In this document: one piece after another, positions 1 through 7,801 of the stretch
Numbering within the stretch: the first letter of the stretch is position 1
Layout of the letters: every line of letters begins with the position of its first letter
From: Acidobacteriota bacterium
GTDB lineage: Bacteria; Acidobacteriota; Terriglobia; Acidiferrales; UBA7541
Reading direction: 5' to 3'
NCBI GenBank assembly: GCA_003153585.1
Contig: PLZZ01000068.1
Location: 247 to 9,617 of the forward strand
Length of the DNA: 9,371 nucleotides
The notes under the pieces: model-generated
What the model was told of the DNA's origin: nothing
Database searches by the model: none
What the model saw: only the letters and a program-made list of their open reading frames with translations
Program-made: the position numbers and the translations under genes

Positions 1-1652
1 GGCGCAGCCCGTCTCGCCTTTTTGAAAACTTCCCGCAGCGCCCTCTCAGATTCGCCCAACCACTTGGAGTAGAGTTGCGGGCCATCGATGGCGATGAGCG
101 GCACTTGTTTTTCACCCGAGAGCGCCCGCGCCATGGCCGTCTTCCCGGTACCCGATGGTCCGGCCAACAAAATGCCTCGCGGCGGCGCCAGTCCAACCTG
201 CTCGTAGATCTCGTCGTGCACGTGAGAATGCTCGATCACGGCATCGAGCAAACGTTTCACTTCGTTAAGACCTCCCAGGGACGCAAAGGTCGATGTGCTT
301 TTCTCAATAAAAAATTCGCGAGTGGCGCTGGGCTCTACTTCCTTCAAGCCGGCGAGAAAGTCGTCGCGCGTAACCTGCAGCGTCCCCAGTTCAGCGGATG
401 CCGCGCCGTCGGTCTCCAGCGGGTAGGCTGAGAGGAAACCACGTAATGCGATCATGCCGACTTCTTGTCCCAGCGCTTCGAGGTCGGCGCCGACGAAACC
501 GTGAGAATGTTCGGCGATCTCTTTCAGGTCCACGTCCGGCGCGAGCGGCATGGCGCGCGTGTGGATCTTTAGGATCTGAAGGCGTGCTTGAGTATTCGGC
601 ACGCCAATTTCGATTTCGCGATCGAAACGTCCGGGACGCCGCAGTGCTGGGTCAAGCACTTCGGGGATGTTGGTCGCACCGATGACGATCACTTGGCCGC
701 GTGCGACAAAGCCATCCATTAAGCTCAGGAGCTGAGCCACGACGCGCTTTTCGACCTCGCCGACTACCTCCGTGCGTTTGGGAGCCACGGCGTCGATCTC
801 GTCGATGAACAGGATCGCTGGCGCGTGGCGCGCCGCTTCCTCGAAAACTTCGCGGAGTTTGGCCTCGCTCTCGCCGTAGAACTTCCGCATGATCTCCGGA
901 CCGTTTAGGTGAATAAAGTGCACGCGGCTTTCAGCGGCTACGGCGCGCGCAAGCAGGGTCTTGCCCGTTCCCGGCGGACCGTACAGCAACACTCCCTTCG
1001 GCGCGAGAATTCCCAAGCGCTCGAAGATGCGCGAGTATTTCAGCGGCAGCTCGACGATTTCGCGCACCCGCGCCACTTCACGTTCCAGGCCGCCGATATC
1101 TTCGTAGGACACTGACGGAGCGCGGGCGCCGGTCTGCTCGCCTTCTACCACTCGGAGGTCGGTGCGTTTCCCAATCACGACTGGTCCCGAGGGGATTGTG
1201 CGCACCACCTGAAAGTTCACCGCCTTGGCAAACGTGGGCACCCGCACCACACCGCCCGCGATCACCGGGACGCCTACCAGATCCTGCAGCATCCGATCGG
1301 GCGCGATGGTTGCCGGCGCGGCTCCCACCCACAACGGCGACAAGCGCACGGCCACCGCTTGCTCGTGCTCGACCGGCGTTACCGTTACCTGCTCCTGCAA
1401 GCCCGCGCTGCAATTGCTGCGGCACGTGCCGTCTATCTGAATCATGCCTTCGAATCCTTCGTCCGAAAGCTCGGCGCGCCCGACTCCAGTCATGCCGCCG
1501 GTGATCTTCAGCACGTCGCCCGCCCGCGCACCCATGCGCAGCAGGTCGGCAGGTGCCAGTCGCGCAATCGCGTGGCCGACGTCTTCGACCCGCGCCTCCG
1601 CAACCCGGAGGGTAAGCGTTCCCGTCGTCGATGAATGGGCAGTTTCCGTCAT
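1..1652 (-). CDS. CDC48/VCP/VAT-like AAA+ ATPase, C-terminus cut off by window edge
   Basis: This is a type II AAA+ unfoldase of the CDC48/p97/VAT group; family members form hexamers that use ATP to unfold or extract proteins in the cytoplasm. The 550 visible residues show an N-terminal substrate/adaptor domain of the VAT-N type (about 10-175), a full D1 ATPase domain and the start of D2. D1 has Walker A GPPGTGKT (225-232), Walker B ILFIDEID (280-287), sensor-1 GATN (325-328) and the arginine-finger segment RRPGRFDRE (338-346). D2 begins around 455 and has Walker A GPSGTGKT (498-505), with Ser where Pro is usual, then the pore-loop-like segment YSKWLGESE (528-536). The Walker B and remainder of D2 lie outside the window. 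ATG at 1652 is chosen because the VAT-N domain follows directly; the frame is open a little further upstream and there is no strong ribosome-binding site. It starts 40 bases after the gntR stop, so the two may be co-transcribed. Function in this organism is unknown. Confidence 0.93.
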   Translation of the reverse strand, partial: MTETAHSSTTGTLTLRVAEARVEDVGHAIARLAPADLLRMGARAGDVLKITGGMTGVGRAELSDEGFEGMIQIDGTCRSNCSAGLQEQVTVTPVEHEQAVAVRLSPLWVGAAPATIAPDRMLQDLVGVPVIAGGVVRVPTFAKAVNFQVVRTIPSGPVVIGKRTDLRVVEGEQTGARAPSVSYEDIGGLEREVARVREIVELPLKYSRIFERLGILAPKGVLLYGPPGTGKTLLARAVAAESRVHFIHLNGPEIMRKFYGESEAKLREVFEEAARHAPAILFIDEIDAVAPKRTEVVGEVEKRVVAQLLSLMDGFVARGQVIVIGATNIPEVLDPALRRPGRFDREIEIGVPNTQARLQILKIHTRAMPLAPDVDLKEIAEHSHGFVGADLEALGQEVGMIALRGFLSAYPLETDGAASAELGTLQVTRDDFLAGLKEVEPSATREFFIEKSTSTFASLGGLNEVKRLLDAVIEHSHVHDEIYEQVGLAPPRGILLAGPSGTGKTAMARALSGEKQVPLIAIDGPQLYSKWLGESERALREVFKKARRAA

Positions 1653-1692
1653 GACGTCACATTCGACCTGCTCGAATGAAACTTTCCGTTGA

Positions 1693-2412
1693 TCAAAACT
1701 TTGTATTCAGTACGATCTCTTCCACGTCTTCAATGTGCCGCCGCATCGCGGACTTTGCCGCTTCCGCGTCGTGCCGCTTGACGGCAGCCAGGATCCGCCG
1801 GTGCCCGGCGAGCGACTTTTGCGCGCGTCCTTCCACCTGCAAAGAGTGTTCACGCGTGTCGCGCAGCAGGTCCATCAGAGTATCGATCACCTTCAGAACG
1901 ACACTGTTACCGGAAGCCAGGGCAATGCTGTAGTGGAATTCCGCGTCCTCGCCGATGGCCGCGTCTCCCCGGCTCTGCTTTTTCTCTTGCCGCAGCAGAA
2001 TATCTTCCATCTCGGAAATTTCTTCGGCGGAAGCGTTGGCGGCGGCTCGCGCGGCCAGCGGCGGTTCGAGCATCTTGCGAAAATCCAGAAGCTCGGTCAC
2101 CAATCCTTGCCGGCGCTTCAGCGCATCGGCAAAAGGATTGACCGATGACTCGGTCGGTCGTTCGCGAACAATTGTCCCGGTGCCTTGACGCGGTTCAACC
2201 AAGCCCACCAGTTCCAGGCCTCGAATCGCGTCTCGAATGGAACTGCGGCTTACCTGAAGAATCTCCGCCAGCTCGCGTTCCGAGGGCAGTTTATCTCCGG
2301 GTTTCAGTTTCTTAAGAATCAGGCGTTCGATCTGCTTGGCGACTTCTTCGTAGACCTTGTTTCTTCGGATAACCTCGAAGTCGGGTTTGGCGGATTTGAT
2401 GGGCGCAGGCAT
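1693..2412 (-). CDS. GntR-family transcriptional regulator, FadR/FCD subfamily
   Basis: A DNA-binding regulator of 239 residues. The N-terminal winged helix-turn-helix (about 20-83) has the family signature PGDKLPSERELAE (38-50), the recognition helix region VSRSSIRDAIRGLE (54-67) and the wing RQGTGTIV (75-82). The C-terminal all-helical FCD ligand domain (about 105-235) keeps the four expected metal ligands: Asp156, His160, His204 and His226. FCD proteins with this site usually bind a small carboxylate through the metal (LldR and GlcC are in this subfamily), which suits the neighbouring organic-acid genes; the actual ligand is not known. ATG at 2412 is preferred: a TTG at 2469 would add 19 residues unlike the family and would put the promoter and palindrome inside the gene. 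No clear Shine-Dalgarno is visible. The gene is separated from the upstream panE-like gene by a terminator and has its own promoter and a possible autoregulatory operator. Confidence 0.93.
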   Translation of the reverse strand: MPAPIKSAKPDFEVIRRNKVYEEVAKQIERLILKKLKPGDKLPSERELAEILQVSRSSIRDAIRGLELVGLVEPRQGTGTIVRERPTESSVNPFADALKRRQGLVTELLDFRKMLEPPLAARAAANASAEEISEMEDILLRQEKKQSRGDAAIGEDAEFHYSIALASGNSVVLKVIDTLMDLLRDTREHSLQVEGRAQKSLAGHRRILAAVKRHDAEAAKSAMRRHIEDVEEIVLNTKF

Positions 2413-2423
2413 GGGCAAGTGGT

Positions 2424-2439
2424 CTGGTAAGCGGACCAG
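2424..2439. promoter_or_regulatory. Candidate FadR/GntR-type operator (palindrome)
   Basis: CTGGTAAGCGGACCAG is an inverted repeat with perfect 5-bp arms (CTGGT/ACCAG) and a 6-base centre. The half-site CTGGT matches the half-site of Escherichia coli FadR operators, and FCD-subfamily regulators in general bind TGGT/ACCA-type palindromes, usually with shorter spacing. It lies 12 bases upstream of the gntR ATG and just downstream of the predicted transcription start, the position expected for autorepression. No second copy was found upstream of the malate synthase or ligase genes. Binding is inferred. Confidence 0.5.
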
Positions 2440-2450
2440 CCCACAAGCGG

Positions 2451-2480
2451 AGTATACCCCCGCTGTCAAGAGCCTAGCAA
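2451..2480 (-). promoter_or_regulatory. Candidate sigma-70 promoter of the gntR-family gene
   Basis: On the minus strand TTGCTA (2480-2475, 4/6 to the -35 consensus) is followed after 18 bases by TATACT (2456-2451, 5/6 to the -10 consensus). Transcription would begin near 2444, immediately before the CTGGT...ACCAG palindrome. A TTGACA at 2469-2464 is only 7 bases from TATACT and cannot pair with it as a -35 box. The position just after a terminator supports independent transcription of the regulator. Confidence 0.5.
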
Positions 2481-2500
2481 ATATTTTTGTCGGGCGAATC

Positions 2501-2532
2501 CAAAAAGAAATGGCGCTGCGTTTCGCAGGCGC
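2501..2532 (-). terminator. Rho-independent terminator after the panE-like gene
   Basis: Reading the minus strand, GCGC-C-TGCG, loop AAA, CGCAGCGC forms an 8-bp GC-rich stem with one bulged C (2532-2524 pairing with 2520-2513), followed within two bases by a T-rich run (ATTTCTTTTT, to 2502). It begins three bases after the stop codon at 2536. It should end the malate synthase-ligase-reductase transcript and insulate the regulator gene downstream. Confidence 0.7.
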
Positions 2533-2535
2533 TTC

Positions 2536-3519
2536 TCACTTCGGAGGTTGGGCCATCGCACTTTGCGCCAATAACTTCGTGCAGTTGTACACTGTTCGCG
2601 TGTAGGGCATAGGAAGACCCACTCGCTCGCCCAACTCCACCACGGCGCCCACCAGCGCCTCCAGTTCCATCGGCCGGCCCGCTTCGAGGTCCTGCAGCAT
2701 GGAGGTTTTGTGCTCCCCGACTTTTTCTGCACCCGCCATTCGCTGATCGATGGAGACCGGCAGCTCCATCCCCAACTTGCTGGAGACCGCTTCCACTTCC
2801 TGCATGATGGTGCGTATCAGCGAGGAAACGCCCGGATCGCGCACCATCTGAACCAGCGTGGCTCGCGTGAGTGCGCTGACCGGATTCAACGAAGCGTTTC
2901 CCAAAACCTTTACCCAAATCTCGTGGCGGATGCGCGTGGTGACCGGGCAGCGCAAGCCGGAGGCGATGAGCGCCTCTGCAATTCGGCGGCAGCGTTCGGA
3001 GCGCGAGCCGCCCGGCTCGCCGAGAGAAATGCGATTACCCTCGATATGTTGAACCACCCCGGGTGAGGAAATCTCGGTAGAAAAGTAAACGATGGATCCT
3101 ACGACCATACGCGCTTCGATGGCCGAGGAAATTATGCCACCGGGGTCAATCCGCTCCAGGCGCAAACCTTCCAAATCGCCGCCGAACCCCTGGAAATACC
3201 ACCAGGGGATTCCGTTTTGTGTGCTGACGACGGTAGTATCCGGACCCAGCACCGGCCTCAACTGCGGCGCAAGTTGCGGCAGGCCGTGTGCCTTCACTCC
3301 AAGAAAGACAACGTCCACCGGCCCAACTTCCTCGAGGGAACCGGCGATTTTCGGCCGCGCGATAAAATCTCCCTCGCTGCTTCTCACTTGCACGCCACGC
3401 TCTTGCATGGCACGAAGATGTGGACCGCGCGCGAAGAGCGTGACATCGAACCCGGCATGCGCCATGCGCGCACCGATGTAGGCTCCGATCGCTCCCGCTC
3501 CCGCGATCAGGAATCGCAT
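2536..3519 (-). CDS. Ketopantoate reductase-family (PanE/ApbA) NADPH-dependent reductase; candidate oxalyl-CoA reductase
   Basis: A 327-residue protein with the PanE/ApbA fold. The N-terminal Rossmann domain has the dinucleotide motif GAGAIGAYIG (7-16); it is followed by GVKAHG (74-79) and STQNG (99-103). The C-terminal helical domain has the family catalytic lysine at 204 in VKVLGNASLNP (203-213), with Asn208 and Asn212 and the acidic segment MELEAL (284-289). Family members reduce ketopantoate to pantoate in CoA synthesis, but Methylobacterium extorquens PanE2, of the same family, reduces oxalyl-CoA to glyoxylate. The ATG lies only two bases after the TAA of an oxalyl-CoA-synthetase-like ligase, so translation is probably coupled, and a malate synthase lies upstream. 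No panB, panC or panD is present. I therefore favour an oxalyl-CoA or related 2-oxoacid reductase. The fold is certain; the substrate is inference, and a true ketopantoate reductase remains possible. A GGCGGA stretch about 9 bases before the ATG could act as ribosome-binding site. Confidence 0.9.
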   Translation of the reverse strand: MRFLIAGAGAIGAYIGARMAHAGFDVTLFARGPHLRAMQERGVQVRSSEGDFIARPKIAGSLEEVGPVDVVFLGVKAHGLPQLAPQLRPVLGPDTTVVSTQNGIPWWYFQGFGGDLEGLRLERIDPGGIISSAIEARMVVGSIVYFSTEISSPGVVQHIEGNRISLGEPGGSRSERCRRIAEALIASGLRCPVTTRIRHEIWVKVLGNASLNPVSALTRATLVQMVRDPGVSSLIRTIMQEVEAVSSKLGMELPVSIDQRMAGAEKVGEHKTSMLQDLEAGRPMELEALVGAVVELGERVGLPMPYTRTVYNCTKLLAQSAMAQPPK

Positions 3520-3521
3520 AG

Positions 3522-5030
<1,509 letters not shown>

Positions 5031-5215
5031 TCGTTGCCGCCCCTGGCGCGGTCGCTGGATCATCGGCCGATATTATGACGTAGCGCAGTCTTAACAGTGG
5101 GCGCCCATGCGGCAGGCGTCGTCAAACTCATTCTATTAATCGCGTGATAAGTTTTTCTTTTCACTCACAGTTCTGCGGTTTGCGCCTTGAATCGGTCCCG
5201 CCAGAATATTTCAAA

Positions 5216-6760
5216 CTAGATCGGCGAGTGGTGTCCCTTCACGATCAGTTCCTCCGCGATCCGGCGTGCCTCGGGCAATGTCGCTGCCGCTTGGCTGTCG
5301 ATCTCGGCCGGCAAATCGAGTTGCATTTTCGCCAGCTCCTCGTCAAACAAACGGGTCACCAAAGCGGAGGTGTGTTCGAGCGGCTTGCCGTCGCCGCCGG
5401 GCACCTGCACTCTGTGCCGAACGCGCTGTGCGATCATCAAGCGATAGATGCGATCGGTAGCCAGGTCTTCCATGTAGCCATCGAGCAGGCTGGCTCCTTT
5501 TCCGTTGAGCACTCCGTTGCGATAGCGAATCACCGTGCGCACGGCCGCTCGCGTTCCGGCAAGCGTTATAGCTCCCACGCCCTTCGGGATTGGCCGCAGG
5601 TCCGGATGGGAGTTCGGCAACTTGGGCCGTTTTGCAATCTGATTGGGATATGGGAACTGCGCGACCGCGATCTCGTTCTGGTCCGGGTGGCCGGTCCACG
5701 CCCCATCCATCAGACAGTCGGCTTCGTTCTTCTTGTCTTGCTTCAGGACCTTCAGAGCGCGCTCGTTCAATTCCGCGTCCGTGCGGCTGGGATAAAGTGC
5801 GGTCATTCCGCCGATGGCGTGCGCTCCGTGCTTGTGGCAGATTTCCGGCATCAGCGTGCGGAAGTTCTGGAAGAATGCCACGTCGTGCGGAATGGTATTG
5901 CGGTCCGGCAGAATCCAGTTGGGATCCTCGATCATGAAATCGATCAGCGACGCCATGTAATCCCAGCGGCCGAGGTTCAATCCCAGGCAGTGATCGCGCA
6001 GATTGAAAAGAAATTCCTCCATCTGATAAGCCAGCGGGTGCGCCTCCACGAGTGCCATGCACTTTATGTAATCCTTAGGCAGCCCTTTGGATTTGGCAAA
6101 AGCCTGGAAGAGATCGCGCCACCACAAAGCCTCTTCGGCAGACTCGCTCTTGGGGATATACACGCAGAAGTTGTGGGGCAACCTTGCCGGATCGATCTGG
6201 TACCAGATTAGCGCCAGATCGAACAGGGAAGCGGACATAATCTCGTTCTTAAAAATCCCACCCTGGCTTACGTGCAGCCCGCGCGGGCGCACCCAGGTCA
6301 CGGTTTTCGAGCGTTGCACTGTGACTTTCTTGTCTCGCTTCTTGTCCTCGTAGCTGAGTTCATACTTGTAAGCGGCAACCGTGTTTCCGACCGCCAACAG
6401 GATGTTCTCCCAGACGTTGGCAGTGGAATCTTCCAGATCGATCATGACGGCCGGAGATCCGGAGTTCAACAGTTTTACCGTCAACGCTCCGTCATCTGCC
6501 GGCCCGGTCATTTGATTGCGCTGGTCCGCACACCAGTCGGGTACTTCGATCCGCCAATCGGAGGTGGTTGCCTCCGAGGGCGGCAAATAGTTCGGCGGAT
6601 TTCCGCGATGAGACGCTTGCAGCACTTCGGCACGTTTGGAGATGAGTTTCTGTTGCCAGGGCGTGAATTGCTTGTGCAGCGGCAACAGGAAATCAAAGAA
6701 GCCCTCGGGGAGGTCCTTCTGGGGATTCAAGTCAGTTGGCGCGTAATTCATGTATTGCAT
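5216..6760 (-). CDS. aceB: Malate synthase, divergent A-type
   Basis: Condenses glyoxylate with acetyl-CoA to give malate. Its 514 residues are slightly shorter than Escherichia coli malate synthase A (about 530). The TIM-barrel active site is recognisable: VRPRG (157-161, Arg160 for glyoxylate), Glu239 in ALVEAHP and Asp267 in LNLGRWDY as Mg ligands (28 residues apart, the spacing seen in the family), MDGAWTGHPDQ (351-361), and Asp432 in GYMEDLATD (428-436) as the probable catalytic base. Surrounding blocks differ from textbook A-type enzymes: RPRGLHVSQGG instead of RPRGWHLPEKH, and RYRNGVLNGKG instead of the usual VRYIEAWLRGNG, so it belongs to a divergent branch. No isocitrate lyase is nearby; glyoxylate may instead come from oxalyl-CoA made by the two downstream genes. 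Start at ATG 6760; an in-frame ATG at 6751 is equally possible and neither has a strong ribosome-binding site. The gap before the ligase has no clear terminator. Confidence 0.93.
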   Translation of the reverse strand: MQYMNYAPTDLNPQKDLPEGFFDFLLPLHKQFTPWQQKLISKRAEVLQASHRGNPPNYLPPSEATTSDWRIEVPDWCADQRNQMTGPADDGALTVKLLNSGSPAVMIDLEDSTANVWENILLAVGNTVAAYKYELSYEDKKRDKKVTVQRSKTVTWVRPRGLHVSQGGIFKNEIMSASLFDLALIWYQIDPARLPHNFCVYIPKSESAEEALWWRDLFQAFAKSKGLPKDYIKCMALVEAHPLAYQMEEFLFNLRDHCLGLNLGRWDYMASLIDFMIEDPNWILPDRNTIPHDVAFFQNFRTLMPEICHKHGAHAIGGMTALYPSRTDAELNERALKVLKQDKKNEADCLMDGAWTGHPDQNEIAVAQFPYPNQIAKRPKLPNSHPDLRPIPKGVGAITLAGTRAAVRTVIRYRNGVLNGKGASLLDGYMEDLATDRIYRLMIAQRVRHRVQVPGGDGKPLEHTSALVTRLFDEELAKMQLDLPAEIDSQAAATLPEARRIAEELIVKGHHSPI

Positions 6761-6818
6761 CGAGTGTTTTCAGTATGCCAGGCCGGCCGATCTTTAAGTT
6801 TCCATCCGGCGTCGCGCC

Positions 6819-6847
6819 ATCATCGCAGGGCGCGAATGCGGAGTCAA
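6819..6847 (-). promoter_or_regulatory. Candidate sigma-70 promoter for the malate synthase transcript
   Basis: On the minus strand TTGACT (6847-6842, 5/6 to consensus) is followed after exactly 17 bases by GATGAT (6824-6819, 4/6). Transcription would start near 6812, about 50 bases before the malate synthase ATG, in the 124-base gap behind the transporter gene. It would let malate synthase, ligase and reductase be expressed apart from the transporter. Confidence 0.35.
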
Positions 6848-6884
6848 ATACCTTGAACGCCGGCACCGCTGGAGCATTCCGGAT

Positions 6885-7670
6885 CTATCGCGACGTAACA
6901 AAAAAGAAGTACGCGCTCATTGCCAGGCCGATGCCGATCACGAACGCCCGCACCTTTCGGGGGTCGGCCTTCTGCGCATAACGCGCGCCGAACCACCCTC
7001 CTAACAGAGCGCCCGCGACCATCACTCCGCACTGTGGCCACAAAACGGCTCCGGCCAGGATGAAGGTCACCACCGCAGCAGCATTAATCGCAGCGGCAAG
7101 CAGCGTCCTTATCGCGCCCATGGCGTGAATGTCCCGCATTCCCAACGCCGCCAGCATTCCCAGCGTGATAAACCCGATCCCCGCCCCGAAGTATCCGCCA
7201 TAGACCGCCACCAGCAGTTCCACGAAGGAACTCACTATGATCGCCCGCCACGTTATCTTCCGCAGATCATTAATCACGGCGCTGGTGCCGGCGATTGCGC
7301 GGATCGTATTGCCAAATGCGAAAAGCAACGTACCGCTCAGCAATAGCCAGGGGACGAAGTGCAGAAAAGTGTGTTGCGGAGTTTTCAACAAAAGCACCGC
7401 GCCGGCCCAACCTCCCGCAACACTGGTCGCGAGCAGAGGGATCATGAGGCGCGCCGGCGCATCCAGCCGTTTTATGTATGCGAGAGTGCTGGCGGCTAAC
7501 CCCGGCCATAGTGCGACTGTGTTGGTGGCATTCGCCTGCACCGGCGGCACGCCCATGAACAAGAGTGCGGGAAACGAGATGAAGCTGCCGCCGCCCGCCA
7601 ACGCGTTCAAAGTTCCTGCGATTCCCGCGGCGAAAAACAGAAACAGAGCGTGGGTGAATTGCAATCTCAT
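6885..7670 (-). CDS. TauE/SafE-family (DUF81) membrane transporter, putative anion carrier
   Basis: A 261-residue integral membrane protein with about eight hydrophobic segments (roughly 7-24, 30-48, 52-66, 74-95, 104-124, 142-175, 183-210 and 214-258, the last likely two spans). It has the internal duplication of the TauE/SafE family: the glycine-rich motif AGGGSFISFPAL (25-36) in the first half and YGGYFGAGIGFITLGML (157-173) in the second. Characterised relatives move sulfite, sulfoacetate or other small organic anions across the inner membrane. The substrate here is unknown; placed ahead of malate synthase and an oxalyl-CoA-synthetase-like ligase, it may carry oxalate, glyoxylate or a similar C2 acid (inference). 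ATG at 7670 is preferred over the TTG at 7673. No strong Shine-Dalgarno is visible. The gene ends 124 bases before the malate synthase, and 131 bases separate it from the upstream binding-protein gene. Confidence 0.9.
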   Translation of the reverse strand: MRLQFTHALFLFFAAGIAGTLNALAGGGSFISFPALLFMGVPPVQANATNTVALWPGLAASTLAYIKRLDAPARLMIPLLATSVAGGWAGAVLLLKTPQHTFLHFVPWLLLSGTLLFAFGNTIRAIAGTSAVINDLRKITWRAIIVSSFVELLVAVYGGYFGAGIGFITLGMLAALGMRDIHAMGAIRTLLAAAINAAAVVTFILAGAVLWPQCGVMVAGALLGGWFGARYAQKADPRKVRAFVIGIGLAMSAYFFFVTSR

Positions 7671-7801
7671 CAAATATCAGAATACTCAGTGATGACGCTG
7701 CTCCTCACCAAGACCGTTTCGGAGTACGACATTCAGCGTGCTCCTGAGCCTTTGCCGAGACTGACGGTTTGTGGAGTATCCAAAATTTAGGACGCCGTCG
7801 G

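Noticed and set aside
2413..2469. TTG at 2469 as start of the GntR regulator
   Set aside because: It would add 19 residues foreign to the family and place the TATACT box and the palindrome within the coding region; ATG 2412 fits better.
5072..5077. CATAAT as a -10 box for a separate ligase promoter
   Set aside because: No acceptable -35 hexamer at 15-19 bases spacing (CCACTG at 17). An internal promoter in this 185-base gap is possible but not supported.
5144..6211. 355-codon plus-strand open frame
   Set aside because: Antisense shadow of the malate synthase; no recognisable domain.
7699..7778. Imperfect direct repeats (TGCTCCT at 7699 and 7739; GGAGTA at 7721 and 7773) between the transporter and pstS-like genes
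   Set aside because: Short, with unequal spacing and indels; chance is likely and no function is suggested.
7779..7801. Possible terminator after the pstS-like gene (GACGGCGTC then CTAAATTTT)
   Set aside because: The stem is only 3-4 bp with a tiny loop, too weak to call.
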